A stretch of 29,135 bases of DNA from JBFELU01 sp041551965 (GCA_041551965.1 JBFELU010000027.1:1-29135); one strand, 5' to 3'. Counted from the stretch's first letter, positions 14,702 to 22,422 are shown. The notes: generated by a model not told the origin, from the sequence alone. Translations and numbers: made by a program.

Positions 14702-14830
14702 ATGGCAAGAAAGGCAATCGTGCCCCGAAAGAACCACAAGAAGACGACGCAGCGCTCCTCCTCATCTTCCGGCGAGCGCTCGGCGAGCAAGCCGCGCTCC
14801 GGAGCATCCAGCAAGAGCAAGAAGCGCTAG
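14702..14830 (+). CDS. Possible small, very basic Ser/Lys/Arg-rich protein (42 residues)
   Basis: The frame ATG 14702 to TAG 14828-14830 encodes a 42-residue peptide starting MARKAIVPRKNHKKTT, with a run of five serines, and ending SGASSKSKKR. It is about one-third Lys/Arg with almost no acidic residues, so it should bind nucleic acid or another polyanion. Codon use (AGA, AAG, GCA, TCA) is less GC-rich than that of neighbours, which hints at transfer or at a non-coding origin. No SD is visible, and a hairpin lies just upstream. In favour, a strong terminator starts 16 bases after the stop. I do not recognise a family. The frame on the opposite strand (14599-14820) and the long plus frame through here are less convincing. 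Confidence 0.35.
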   Translation: MARKAIVPRKNHKKTTQRSSSSSGERSASKPRSGASSKSKKR

Positions 14831-14845
14831 CGATCACGCGGGACG

Positions 14846-14879
14846 GACCGGGGGCGGGGTTCAAACCCCGCCCCCGGTC
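14846..14879. terminator. Strong 15-bp bidirectional terminator-like hairpin
   Basis: GACCGGGGGCGGGGT (14846-14860), loop TCAA, and its perfect complement at 14865-14879. It sits 15 bases after the small ORF stop and 12 bases before the VIT/VWA stop on the other strand, so it can serve both. No U-run is present, which is common for high-GC actinobacterial terminators. Confidence 0.65.
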
Positions 14880-14891
14880 GCGCGCAGAGAA

Positions 14892-17222
14892 TCAGCCGGC
14901 GGGCGAACGCAGCCGGGACGCCGCTCCGGCGGCGCCGCCGCCCATGACGAGACCGATGAGAGCGATGGCCCATCCGGGGAATCCGCCCCGACCCGCTTCC
15001 GACTCCGTGCCCCCGGCGGCGAGCGTGTCCTCACCGAGATCGGTCGGGGTGGTGGTCACCGCGGTGGGAAGCGCGGTCGTGTCGGGGATCTCGACCGGGT
15101 CGCCGGCCGCCTCGGCATCCACGACCTCGTAGGCCCGGCCGCCCCACACCACCAGGACCCGCTCGGCACCGGCGAGGGCCGCGGCGAGATCGGGATCGGC
15201 GGCGGCGAGGGCAAAGTAGTCCTCGGAGGCGAAGGGCACCGCGATCGGTGTCATCCCCTCGGGGTCGAAGGCGGTGTCGATCCAGATGTCGTCGCTCCAG
15301 CGGAGGGTCCGGGTCCCGGCCACGATGACCAGGTCCCGGTACTCATCCGGGGGGGCCGCCACATCGCGCTCGGCGAGATCACCGGAGGCTTCGGCGGCGG
15401 CCACCGCGTCTTCCCCCGAGACGGGCACCGTCGTGGCCGCGGCGGCCGAGGCGGCTTCCTCGCTGATACGGCTCAGTTCTGCGTCGCCGAACGGGGCCGG
15501 CTCGGTGACCAGGTAGGAGGTGTAGGGGGTCACGATGCCGTAGCGGATCGAGAGACGAACGATCTGGTCGATCGTCTCCTCGTCGCCCCCCTGGATGCGG
15601 ACCTGCTGCAAGAGGTGCCCGATCTTGCGGGTCGCCCACAGACGGGGGACCGCCGTGTTGCCGCCGGTCTCGGCGAAGACCCTGTCGACGAATCGCAGGG
15701 AGCGTTCCTCTCCGTTGACCATCCCCTGCAGGGTGATGTCGGTCATGCCCCCCTCCCGATAGCGGCCGACCAGCACGACTTGCTCCCCGGCGAAGAAGTC
15801 GGGCAGGGTGTTCGGGTAGAGATCGGAGACCTTGAGGTCGCCGAAGTCGAGCACCGGGTTGGTGAGCACGGGCGAACTGACCTTGGCGTAGAGCGCCGCC
15901 ACGGCCACGTCGATCTCCTCGCCCGGCGTCACGTAGGTGGTGGTGCCGCCGTGGTCGCCGGCGAGGGTGTCGAGGAGGACCGTGTCGACGTCCCAACCGA
16001 CCCCGAAGGAGAACAGCCGGACGTTGGGCGGGGCCGACTGCCGGGCCCGTTCCAGGATCTCATCAGCGTCGATCACGCCCTCGGTGGGGAGTCCGTCGGT
16101 CAGGAAGAGCACGTAGGTGGGTCGTTCCACGCCGGCGATGTCGAAGGCCTCGCCGAGGGCGGCGTCGATGTCGGTGGAGCCGGCCGGTGCAAGGGCCTCG
16201 ACCCACTCGGCCGCCTCGGCGGCCCGGCGCACCGACTGGAGGCGGTCCGAGAACGCCTCGACGGCGGTAGAGAAGGTGACGACGGTGAATCGGTCGTCGG
16301 CGTTGAGGTGCTCGAGCACGTAGGCGACTGCGTCCTGGGCCTGGCGGAACTTCTCGCCCTCCATGCTGCCGGAGCGATCGATCACGACGATCACGTCTTT
16401 GGCCACCACCGCGGCGTCTTCGGCGGCACCCGGTCCGGCCAGCAAGACGAAGAATCCGCTGGGATCGGCCGCGTCGGGATCGCGGTAGGTGATCAGGTCG
16501 AGACCGACCTCACCATCGCCGGTCGAGTAGTAGAGGGTGAAGTCGCCGTCGCCCACGCCGTTGGTGGTCTCGTGCCCGATGAGCGCTCGGTCCTCACCGC
16601 GCCGGTCGATGGAAACCTCGTGGGAAGGGGAGTAGACGGTCTTCAGTCCGCCGTCGGCCCTGAGGTCGACGCTCAGCGACAGCCTCTCGATCGCATGGCG
16701 AGTCCGCACCTCGCGACCGAAGGGGTGGAGATAGCGGACGAGGCCCTGATCGGCCTCGAGCACCTGGGTGTAGGTGAGTTCGACCTTGCGCTCGCCACCG
16801 GCGGGGATCGGGAACACCGAGGCACGCACCAGTCCGTATTCGACGTACTCGACGAGGGCCGGGTCCCGCAGCGAGGCGACGATCCCTTCGTAGATGCTGC
16901 GGGCCTCCCCCGCGGGGAGGACCTCTCCCCGCTCCGGTTCGCCGTCGATCCACAGCACCAGGTCGGTCACCGCAGCACCGGGTGGCAATGGGTGGAGGAA
17001 GGTCGACTCGGCCTGCCGGTCACCCCGGTTGGCGAGGATCTGGGTGACGGTGGTGGTGGCGATCTGGTTCTCGATCAGCACCTCGATTCGGTAGTCCTCG
17101 ATGACCACCTCGCCGGGCCAGGGGCGGGGTGGCTCGGGAGGGACGATCTGGGCTGCGGCCGGCCCGGCGAGCGCCAGCAGCGTCACGATGAGCGTGGTGA
17201 TCGTGCCGATCCGTCGTGCCAT
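14892..17222 (-). CDS. Membrane-anchored VIT/VWA domain protein (inter-alpha-trypsin-inhibitor-like)
   Basis: 776 residues. A Sec signal peptide (RRIGTITTLIVTLLALAGPAAAQ, 1-25) is followed by a VIT domain (about 35-170: VEVLIENQIATTTVTQILANRGDRQAES type pattern, TFLHPLPPGAAVTDLVLWIDG, YEGIVASLRDPALVEYV, VFPIPAGGERKVELTY). The VWA domain (about 274-450) has an intact MIDAS site: DRSGSM (D282, S284, S286), the Thr in GSTDIDAAL and LFLTDGLPTEG. The C-terminal third is beta-rich, ending in a transmembrane helix (FPGWAIALIGLVMGGGAAGAA) and a short basic tail (RLRSPAG), so the bulk is outside the cell. VIT/VWA pairs mediate metal-dependent protein binding; the partner here is unknown. The SD is AAAGGA, 8 bases before ATG 17222. 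It is divergent from recO and seems a single-gene unit. Confidence 0.9.
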   Translation of the reverse strand: MARRIGTITTLIVTLLALAGPAAAQIVPPEPPRPWPGEVVIEDYRIEVLIENQIATTTVTQILANRGDRQAESTFLHPLPPGAAVTDLVLWIDGEPERGEVLPAGEARSIYEGIVASLRDPALVEYVEYGLVRASVFPIPAGGERKVELTYTQVLEADQGLVRYLHPFGREVRTRHAIERLSLSVDLRADGGLKTVYSPSHEVSIDRRGEDRALIGHETTNGVGDGDFTLYYSTGDGEVGLDLITYRDPDAADPSGFFVLLAGPGAAEDAAVVAKDVIVVIDRSGSMEGEKFRQAQDAVAYVLEHLNADDRFTVVTFSTAVEAFSDRLQSVRRAAEAAEWVEALAPAGSTDIDAALGEAFDIAGVERPTYVLFLTDGLPTEGVIDADEILERARQSAPPNVRLFSFGVGWDVDTVLLDTLAGDHGGTTTYVTPGEEIDVAVAALYAKVSSPVLTNPVLDFGDLKVSDLYPNTLPDFFAGEQVVLVGRYREGGMTDITLQGMVNGEERSLRFVDRVFAETGGNTAVPRLWATRKIGHLLQQVRIQGGDEETIDQIVRLSIRYGIVTPYTSYLVTEPAPFGDAELSRISEEAASAAAATTVPVSGEDAVAAAEASGDLAERDVAAPPDEYRDLVIVAGTRTLRWSDDIWIDTAFDPEGMTPIAVPFASEDYFALAAADPDLAAALAGAERVLVVWGGRAYEVVDAEAAGDPVEIPDTTALPTAVTTTPTDLGEDTLAAGGTESEAGRGGFPGWAIALIGLVMGGGAAGAASRLRSPAG

Positions 17223-17302
17223 GGCGGGGTCCTTTCGGGGCCGTCTCCGCTCCGACGGGCGGGGGCCTCGATTCGGTTCCCGGTCGGGTCACCGCGTCCC
17301 GG

Positions 17303-17308
17303 TACGCT
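17303..17308 (+). promoter_or_regulatory. Putative -10 box TACGCT of recO
   Basis: TACGCT lies 9 bases before the recO ATG at 17318, and no SD precedes that ATG. This suggests a leaderless or nearly leaderless transcript. No clear -35 box is seen. Confidence 0.4.
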
Positions 17309-17317
17309 GGGCGCACC

Positions 17318-18037
17318 ATGGGTCTTCGCCACGACCAGGGCATCGTGCTGCGCTCGTTTCCGTTCGGGGAAGCCGATCGCGTCGTCGTCCTGCTGAGCCC
17401 CAACCACGGCAAGGTGCGGGCGGTCGCCAAGGGCATCCGCAAGACGAAGAGCCGCTTCGGGGGCCGTCTCGAGCCGTTCACTCAGGTCGATCTGGTTCTC
17501 TATGAGGGCCGCAATCTCGACACGATCACCCAGGTGTCGGTCATCGAGGCCTTTCCCCGCCTTCGAGCCGATCTGGAGCGGGTGCTGGCCGCCGGGGCGA
17601 TGGTCGAGGCGGTGGATGCCGTGGTCCAGGAGAGGGAGCCCTCGCTGCGCCCGTTCCTGCTTCTCCAGCGGGGTCTGCGGGCCCTCGAAGTCGGGCCTCG
17701 CCACCCGGACGTGGTCACGGCGTTCCTGTTGAAGATGGCCGAGGCGGTCGGGGTGGGCCCGGCGCTGGGGCACTGCGCCGGCTGCGGCACGACGGCCGGC
17801 CTGACCCGGTTTGCGTTCGCCGCGGGAGGCGTCCTGTGCGAGAGATGCCGGACCCCGGGGGCGGTGGTGCTGCGCGACGGCCTCACCGATTATCTGGCCC
17901 GCCTGGCGTCGGCCGAGATCGGCGACCTTCCCGATTCGGAGCCGTCGCTGTCGGGAGACGCACTCGGGCTCACCCGGCGGTTCCTCGAGTTCCATCTGGA
18001 TCGAAAGCTGGCGGCTCTGGCGTCGGTCGATGTCTGA
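17318..18037 (+). CDS. recO: DNA repair protein RecO
   Basis: 239 residues, the usual RecO length. It starts with the OB-fold signature MGLRHDQGIVLRSFPFGEADRVVVLLSPNHGKVRAVAKGIRKTKSRFGGRLEPFTQVDLVLYEGRNLDTITQ in pattern (G-I-V-L-R, F-G-E-A-D-x-V, K-G-x-R-K-x-K-S-R-F-G-x-x-L-E-P). The helical C-terminal part holds a CxxC...CxxC zinc site (HCAGCG and LCERCR). RecO loads RecA onto SSB-coated DNA with RecR in the RecF pathway. ATG 17318 is chosen because the family begins exactly there. The last 8 bases overlap uppS, so the two genes are cotranscribed, a common arrangement in Actinobacteria. Confidence 0.95.
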   Translation: MGLRHDQGIVLRSFPFGEADRVVVLLSPNHGKVRAVAKGIRKTKSRFGGRLEPFTQVDLVLYEGRNLDTITQVSVIEAFPRLRADLERVLAAGAMVEAVDAVVQEREPSLRPFLLLQRGLRALEVGPRHPDVVTAFLLKMAEAVGVGPALGHCAGCGTTAGLTRFAFAAGGVLCERCRTPGAVVLRDGLTDYLARLASAEIGDLPDSEPSLSGDALGLTRRFLEFHLDRKLAALASVDV

Positions 18038-18755
18038 GGAGCTGCGTCCGATCCCGCGCCACGTGGCGATCATCATGGACGGCAACGGCCGCTGGGCCAA
18101 TGCCCGGGGTCTGCCGCGTACCGCCGGTCATGCCGTCGGCGAGGAGTCGCTCTTCGACGTGGTCGAAGGGGCCATCGAGATCGGAATCGAGTGGCTCACC
18201 GTGTACGCCTTCTCGACCGAGAACTGGTCGCGGCCACCCGACGAGGTGGCGTTCCTGATGCAGTTCAACGAGGACCTGCTGCTGCGACGTCGCGACGAAC
18301 TCCACGACATGGGGGTCCGGGTTCGGTTCGTGGGTGATCGTGACGACCCCCGGGTCTCCGATCGACTCCGGGGCCACATTGCCGACACGGAGGCTCTCAC
18401 GGCCGGCAACACGGTGCTGCAGCTCGTCTTCGCCTTCAACTACGGATCCCGGGCCGAGCTGGTGGCCATGGTCCGCCGTCTGGCGGAGGCGGCCCAGGCG
18501 GGGGAGTTCGACCCGGCCCACATCGACGAGCGGGCGGTGGCCGCCGGGTTGTTGCTGCCCGAGATGCCCGACCCCGATCTGGTGATTCGATCGAGCGGCG
18601 AGCAGCGTCTCAGCAACTTCCTGCTGTGGCAGAGCGCCTACAGCGAGCTCATCTTCGACGAGACACTGTGGCCGGACTTCCGGCGCGAGCATCTCTTTGC
18701 CTGCGTGGAGGACTATCGGCGGCGCAGCCGCCGATTCGGGGGCGTTGCCGAGTAG
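18030..18755 (+). CDS. uppS: Undecaprenyl (polyprenyl) diphosphate synthase, cis-prenyltransferase
   Basis: 241 residues. Conserved regions are in order: HVAIIMDGNGRWANARGLPRTAGH (catalytic Asp in IMDGNGRWA), LTVYAFSTENWSRPPDEV, LVFAFNYGSRAEL, and the C-terminal PDPDLVIRSSGEQRLSNFLLWQSAYSEL followed by FDETLWPDF. The usual RTSGE is RSSGE here, a minor change. The enzyme adds isopentenyl units in cis to farnesyl or longer diphosphate to make the lipid carrier of cell-wall synthesis, at the cytosolic face of the membrane. ATG 18030 lies inside the end of recO (8-base overlap). The gene ends 7 bases before the convergent toxin gene. Confidence 0.96.
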   Translation: MSEELRPIPRHVAIIMDGNGRWANARGLPRTAGHAVGEESLFDVVEGAIEIGIEWLTVYAFSTENWSRPPDEVAFLMQFNEDLLLRRRDELHDMGVRVRFVGDRDDPRVSDRLRGHIADTEALTAGNTVLQLVFAFNYGSRAELVAMVRRLAEAAQAGEFDPAHIDERAVAAGLLLPEMPDPDLVIRSSGEQRLSNFLLWQSAYSELIFDETLWPDFRREHLFACVEDYRRRSRRFGGVAE

Positions 18756-18762
18756 GCGGTTC

Positions 18763-19071
18763 TCAGCAGTCGGTGGTGTCGCGCAGCACCCGGCATGCCT
18801 GGGCCATCCGCATCGTGCCCAGTTGGGTGACTCGGCGGCGGAAGACGTCCCTCGGCAGAGTGTGCAGGTTGTCGAAGCTCACCGCGCAAGGGGATGGGAC
18901 CCCGTCGCCCTCGGGACTCAGGGGGAGCTCTGAGGCAACCCCTCGGATGGTGCGGGTCAATGCCGCCACGACGACGGAACCGAGATGGTCGGCCAGCGGG
19001 TCTCGGGTGAGGACCAGCACCGGGCGGTCACCTCCGGGGGTGGCGGCGAACCAGATCTCACCGTGTCGCAT
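18763..19071 (-). CDS. MazF/PemK-type endoribonuclease toxin
   Basis: 102 residues with the MazF fold pattern: MRHGEIWFAATPGG at the N-terminus (G-E-I-W), DRPVLVLTRDPLADHLGSVVVAALTRTIRGVASELPLSP (R-P-V-L-V-L-x-R and the T-R-T-I-R-G catalytic-site region), and a C-terminal LPRDVFRRRVTQLGTMRMAQACRVL helix. Such toxins cut mRNA at short sequences when the labile antitoxin is lost. I chose ATG 19071 because the longer open frame upstream lies within the antitoxin gene and does not look like MazF. The start overlaps the antitoxin 3' end by 14 bases, typical for a coupled pair. The target sequence cannot be read from the gene. Confidence 0.85.
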   Translation of the reverse strand: MRHGEIWFAATPGGDRPVLVLTRDPLADHLGSVVVAALTRTIRGVASELPLSPEGDGVPSPCAVSFDNLHTLPRDVFRRRVTQLGTMRMAQACRVLRDTTDC

Positions 19072-19309
19072 CGGCCCAATCCGACCAGTCCTCCGCCGGA
19101 CCCCAGTCGGCGATCTCGGCGAGGGCCTGCTCGTCGTCGGTGAGGGGGAGACGGGCCCACCGGTCGAGATCGTGCTCGGCCCGGAGGCGAGCCAGATGCC
19201 GGTGGAGGGCGGTGCGAAGGAGTTCCGAGCGGGATATCCCAAGAAGGTCTGCCCACCGCCCGACGGCGTCGGATGTCGCCTCGTCGACCCGGAAACTGAG
19301 CATTGTCAT
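19058..19309 (-). CDS. Ribbon-helix-helix antitoxin paired with the MazF-like toxin
   Basis: 83 residues. The N-terminal MTMLSFRVDEATSDAVGRWADLLGISRSELLRTALHRHL has the ribbon-helix-helix arrangement: a beta strand (LSFRVD), then two helices with the turn LGISRSELLR. The C-terminus is acidic and Trp-rich (LAEIADWGPAEDWSDWADATR), the expected toxin-wrapping tail. It is the first gene of the pair. Two in-frame ATG codons (19309 and 19303) are possible. No SD is seen, but a GACATT -10-like box lies 8 bases before 19309, so a leaderless start is likely. The start codon itself lies in the left arm of the operator (19304-19333), which supports autorepression by the antitoxin or the complex. Confidence 0.85.
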   Translation of the reverse strand: MTMLSFRVDEATSDAVGRWADLLGISRSELLRTALHRHLARLRAEHDLDRWARLPLTDDEQALAEIADWGPAEDWSDWADATR

Positions 19310-19333
19310 ACAAACTGAATGTCATGTATGACA
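19304..19333. promoter_or_regulatory. Operator of the toxin-antitoxin operon
   Basis: TGTCATACA (19304-19312) and its exact complement TGTATGACA (19325-19333) form a 9-bp inverted repeat. The right part is itself a palindrome, TGTCAT-GT-ATGACA (19320-19333). Three TGTCAT half-sites are thus present. The presumed minus-strand -10 box GACATT (19318-19323) lies between the arms, so bound antitoxin would block the promoter. Confidence 0.65.
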
Positions 19334-19425
19334 CTCCCGAGTCAACCCCAACGTGGGGCGAGGCCGGCGCCGAGGCGAATCCACCTCGACCTTCGCCTAT
19401 CATGCGGCCGCTCCCGGAGGACTCC

Positions 19426-20742
19426 ATGACCACTGCCAGCCTCGACACCATCGCCAACCTGGCCAAGCGGCGCGGGTTCGTCTACCCCGCCTCCGAGCTC
19501 TACGGCGGGCTCCGCTCGGCGTGGGACTACGGGCCGCTCGGGGTCGAGTTGCTGCGCAACCTCAAGGATGCCTGGTGGGAGTCGATGGTCCGCGATCGGG
19601 ACGACATCGTCGGGCTCGACTCCTCGATCATCCAGTCGCCGGATGTGTGGGTCGCCTCCGGTCACGTTTCCTCGTTCACCGATCCGCTGGTCGAGTGCAC
19701 CAACTGCAACAACCGGTTCCGGCTCGACAAACTGGAGGATCCGGACCGGTGCCCCAACTGCGGCCAGCGGGGCGCCTTCACCGCACCGAAGCAGTTCAAC
19801 CTGATGTTCAAGACGTTCATGGGCCCGGTCGAGGACTCCTCGGCCGTCGTCTACCTGCGCCCGGAGACCGCCCAGGGCATTTTCATCAACTTTGCCAACG
19901 TGGTGCGGACCTCCCGGATGCGGCCGCCCTTCGGGATCGCCCAGATCGGCAAGTCGTTCCGCAACGAGATCACCCCCGGTCAGTTCGTCTTCCGGACCCG
20001 TGAGTTCGAACAGATGGAGATGGAGTTCTTCGTGCCTCCCGATGATGCCGGTCGCTGGTACGAGCACTGGCTGGAGGAGCGGCGGCGCTGGTACGTCGAC
20101 TTGGGGATGCAGGAGGACAACGTCCGGCTCCGCCCCCACGAGGACGACGAGCTGGCGCACTACGCCGCGTCATGCAGCGACGTGGAGTACCGCTTCCCCT
20201 GGGGATGGGACGAGCTCGAGGGCATCGCAAACCGGACCGACTACGACCTGCGGGCTCACGCCGAGCGCAGCGGTGAAGACCTCCGCTACTTCGATCAGGA
20301 AGCCGACGAGCGGTATTACCCCTATGTGATCGAGCCTGCCGCCGGGGTGACTCGCTCGGCGTTCGCCTTCCTGCTCGACGCATATCACGAGGAGGAGGTG
20401 CGGGGGGAGACCCGGGTGGTGCTGCGCCTCCATCCCCGGCTGTCGCCGATCAAGGTGGCGGTCCTCCCGCTGTCCAAGAAGCCCGACCTGGTGGGAGTCA
20501 CCCACGAGGTGGCCGAGGCGCTCCGGCCTCACTGGAACATCGAGGTGGACGTCACCCAGTCGATCGGCCGCCGCTATCGGCGCCAGGACGAGATCGGTAC
20601 CCCCTATGCGGTGACGGTCGACTTCGACACGCTCGAGGACAGGGCGGTCACGGTGCGCGACCGAGACACGATGGAGCAGGACCGGGTTCCGATCGCCGGT
20701 CTCGTCGAGTACCTCTCCGATCGGTTCGAGGGCGTGCTCTAG
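19426..20742 (+). CDS. glyS: Glycyl-tRNA synthetase, single-chain (alpha2) class II type
   Basis: 438 residues. Class II synthetase of the eukaryote/archaea-like homodimeric type: RRGFVYPASELYGGLRSAWDYGPLGVELLRNLKDAWW (motif 1 region), a CxxC...CxxC zinc site (VECTNCNNRF and RCPNCGQRG), YLRPETAQGIFINF, motif 2 FGIAQIGKSFRNEITPGQFVFRTREFEQMEMEFF, and motif 3 VIEPAAGVTRSAFAFLLDAY. The anticodon-binding domain (SPIKVAVLPLSKK...IGRRYRRQDEIGTPYAVTVDFD) closes the protein. It charges tRNA-Gly. ATG 19426 is fixed by a perfect GGAGG at 19416-19420 with a 5-base gap; an in-frame ATG at 19324 would add unconserved residues. A TATCAT -10-like box lies at 19398-19403. Its stop interlocks with the glpD stop (shared CTAG, 4-base tail overlap). 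No T-box leader is present. Confidence 0.97.
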   Translation: MTTASLDTIANLAKRRGFVYPASELYGGLRSAWDYGPLGVELLRNLKDAWWESMVRDRDDIVGLDSSIIQSPDVWVASGHVSSFTDPLVECTNCNNRFRLDKLEDPDRCPNCGQRGAFTAPKQFNLMFKTFMGPVEDSSAVVYLRPETAQGIFINFANVVRTSRMRPPFGIAQIGKSFRNEITPGQFVFRTREFEQMEMEFFVPPDDAGRWYEHWLEERRRWYVDLGMQEDNVRLRPHEDDELAHYAASCSDVEYRFPWGWDELEGIANRTDYDLRAHAERSGEDLRYFDQEADERYYPYVIEPAAGVTRSAFAFLLDAYHEEEVRGETRVVLRLHPRLSPIKVAVLPLSKKPDLVGVTHEVAEALRPHWNIEVDVTQSIGRRYRRQDEIGTPYAVTVDFDTLEDRAVTVRDRDTMEQDRVPIAGLVEYLSDRFEGVL

Positions 20743-22358
20743 AGGCCCTCGGCCTCCAGGTCGGCCTCGACTCGCTCCAGTTCCTTCGCCAACCGGGCAT
20801 CATCCCAGCGGAGCTCGCCGGCCATGACCTCTCCGATGGCGGCGAGGTCGCGACGGCCGTGATCGGCGGTGAACCAGGCGAGGCGGGTCCGCCGCTGCAC
20901 GAAATCGGTGATGGTGGCCGCCGACTCGTGGCGGGCGGCGTAGGCGGTCTCGGCCAGGATCCAGCGGCCTTCCCCGATGGGGCGTGCCAAGTCGGCCCGG
21001 TCGGCGGCGAGTTCCAGGATCACCTCGGCGTGGCCTCCGTAGCGCTCGACCAGCCGGGTGGCACAGGTGGGGTCGACGCCGAGCTCTCCGGCCCTCGCGA
21101 GCACGTGATCGGCCAGATAGTCGTCCACGCCCGCTCCGCTGAGGAGGACGTGTTCGGTGGTGCTTCGAGTCTTGGTTCCCAGATGGCGGGCCACTCGATC
21201 GACGACCTGTTCGGCGATGCGGCGGTACCCGGTCAGCTTGCCGCCCGCCACCTGGATCAGCCCCGGGGCCAACCGGGCGATCTTGTGCTCGCGGGATGCC
21301 TTGGCGGTCGACCTGCCCGCCGAGCCGACGAGTGCCCGCAACCCCGACCAGGAGCTGATCGGCGCCAAGTCGCCGACGTCGAGGTAGTCCCGTAGGTGGC
21401 GCAGCAGGTACTCGGTGTCGCCGGCGTCGGTGAGGGGATGCTCGGGGTCGCCGTGATAGGGAGTGTCGGTGGTGCCGACGACGGCATGACCCCGCCACGG
21501 GATCACGAAGAGCACCCGGGCGTCCTCGGTCTCGGGGAGCACCAGGGCACTGTGGGTGAGCCCGACGGCGCCGAGGTCGGTCACGACGTGGGCGCCCTTG
21601 GAGAGCACCAGCGGGAGCGGCTGTTTGCCGACACCGGGCGGCGGGGCGAAGGCCCCGGTCGCCGCGACCACGGCCCGAGTCCCCACCCGGCCGGACCCTC
21701 CACCGAGCCGGTCGGTGACGGTGACCGCGTAGCCGTCGCCGCTGCGGTGGATCCGATCCGCTTCGACCCAATTGAAGGCGACCGCCCCGTGTTCCGCGGC
21801 CGTCTTGACCAGCAGCATGGTGAGCCGAGCGTCGTCGGTCTGGTAGTCGCGGTAGACCAGTGCATGGCGCAGGTCCTCGGTGCGCAGGCGAGGAAACCGG
21901 CGCCGCACCTCGTCGAGGTCGATCCGGCGCTTCATGCGGTGGTGGCGGCCACCGAGACGGTCGTACAGCCACAATCCGAGCCGGAGGGCGATCGGGAAGA
22001 CCGCCGGATGCCGAGCCCAGCGGGGGGCATCGGCAAAGCCGCGGCTGCGGTAGACGGGAATGACGAAGTCGAAAGGCTCGACCAGGAAGTCGGCGGTGCG
22101 CGCCAGGACCTTCTGCTCGCGGAGGCCCTCCCGGACGAGGCCGAAGCGGAGTTGGGGGAGGTAGCGGACCCCTCCGTGGAGCAGCTTGGTGGAGCGACTC
22201 GAGGTCCCGGCCGCGAAATCATCGCGTTCCACCAGAGCCACCCGCATCCCTCGGGATGCAGCATCGAGGGCGACCCCGGCGCCGATGACGCCTCCCCCGA
22301 TCACCAGGAGGTCGAACGAACTGCCCAGCGTCTCCAGGGTGGCGGGCCGCTGCCACAT
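20739..22358 (-). CDS. glpD: Aerobic glycerol-3-phosphate dehydrogenase (FAD, membrane-associated)
   Basis: 539 residues. FAD motif DLLVIGGGVIGAGVALDAASRGMRVALVERDDFAAGTSSRSTKLLHGGVRYL at about 16-66 is diagnostic for GlpD/GlpA. The middle has YRDYQTDDARLTMLL, VVAATGAFA, LPLVLSKGAHVV and FVIPWRGHAVVGTTDTPY. The LIQVAGGKLTGYRRIAEQVVD motif precedes a C-terminal DAO_C-type cap domain (about 380-530). The enzyme oxidises sn-glycerol-3-phosphate to dihydroxyacetone phosphate and passes electrons to the quinone pool. The ATG at 22358 follows a GACAAT -10 box by 7 bases with no SD, so the transcript is probably leaderless. No glpF or glpK lies beside it. It splits the usual glyS-dnaG neighbourhood. 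Confidence 0.95.
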   Translation of the reverse strand: MWQRPATLETLGSSFDLLVIGGGVIGAGVALDAASRGMRVALVERDDFAAGTSSRSTKLLHGGVRYLPQLRFGLVREGLREQKVLARTADFLVEPFDFVIPVYRSRGFADAPRWARHPAVFPIALRLGLWLYDRLGGRHHRMKRRIDLDEVRRRFPRLRTEDLRHALVYRDYQTDDARLTMLLVKTAAEHGAVAFNWVEADRIHRSGDGYAVTVTDRLGGGSGRVGTRAVVAATGAFAPPPGVGKQPLPLVLSKGAHVVTDLGAVGLTHSALVLPETEDARVLFVIPWRGHAVVGTTDTPYHGDPEHPLTDAGDTEYLLRHLRDYLDVGDLAPISSWSGLRALVGSAGRSTAKASREHKIARLAPGLIQVAGGKLTGYRRIAEQVVDRVARHLGTKTRSTTEHVLLSGAGVDDYLADHVLARAGELGVDPTCATRLVERYGGHAEVILELAADRADLARPIGEGRWILAETAYAARHESAATITDFVQRRTRLAWFTADHGRRDLAAIGEVMAGELRWDDARLAKELERVEADLEAEGL

Positions 22359-22365
22359 CGGGGTG

Positions 22366-22371
22366 ATTGTC
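22366..22371 (-). promoter_or_regulatory. Putative -10 box GACAAT of glpD
   Basis: On the minus strand GACAAT is followed by 7 bases (CACCCCG) and then the glpD ATG. No SD is present, which supports leaderless transcription. A structured repeat at 22387-22422 lies 16 bases further upstream, near the -35 position. Confidence 0.45.
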
Positions 22372-22386
22372 CCACATCCCGCGGTA

Positions 22387-22422
22387 CGGACTAGTCACTA
22401 CGCAAAGTAGCAGATTAGTCCG
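22387..22422 (+). promoter_or_regulatory. Nested stem-loop between glpD and the camelysin-like gene
   Basis: Outer arms CGGACTA (22387-22393) and TAGTCCG (22416-22422) pair perfectly. Inner arms CTAC (22398-22401) and GTAG (22407-22410) pair around a GCAAA loop, with GTCA and CAGAT as internal-loop sides. A related CGCAA-GGAG follows at 22421-22429, echoing CGCAAAGTAG at 22401-22410. This may be an operator for glpD or the camelysin-like gene, or a leader structure of the latter 66 bases before its start. Confidence 0.45.

Noticed and set aside
14856..14870. tRNA T-arm-like GGGGTTCAAACCCC
   Set aside because: No acceptor, D or anticodon arm can be built upstream. It is the tip of a 15-bp terminator-like hairpin.
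14601..17396. 931-codon plus-strand open frame
   Set aside because: It is an antisense shadow of the VIT/VWA gene; the translation has no domain pattern and shows low-complexity Gly/Asp/Arg composition.
19334..19425. T-box leader for glyS
   Set aside because: The gap to the start is under 100 bases and no T-box consensus or specifier stem is visible.
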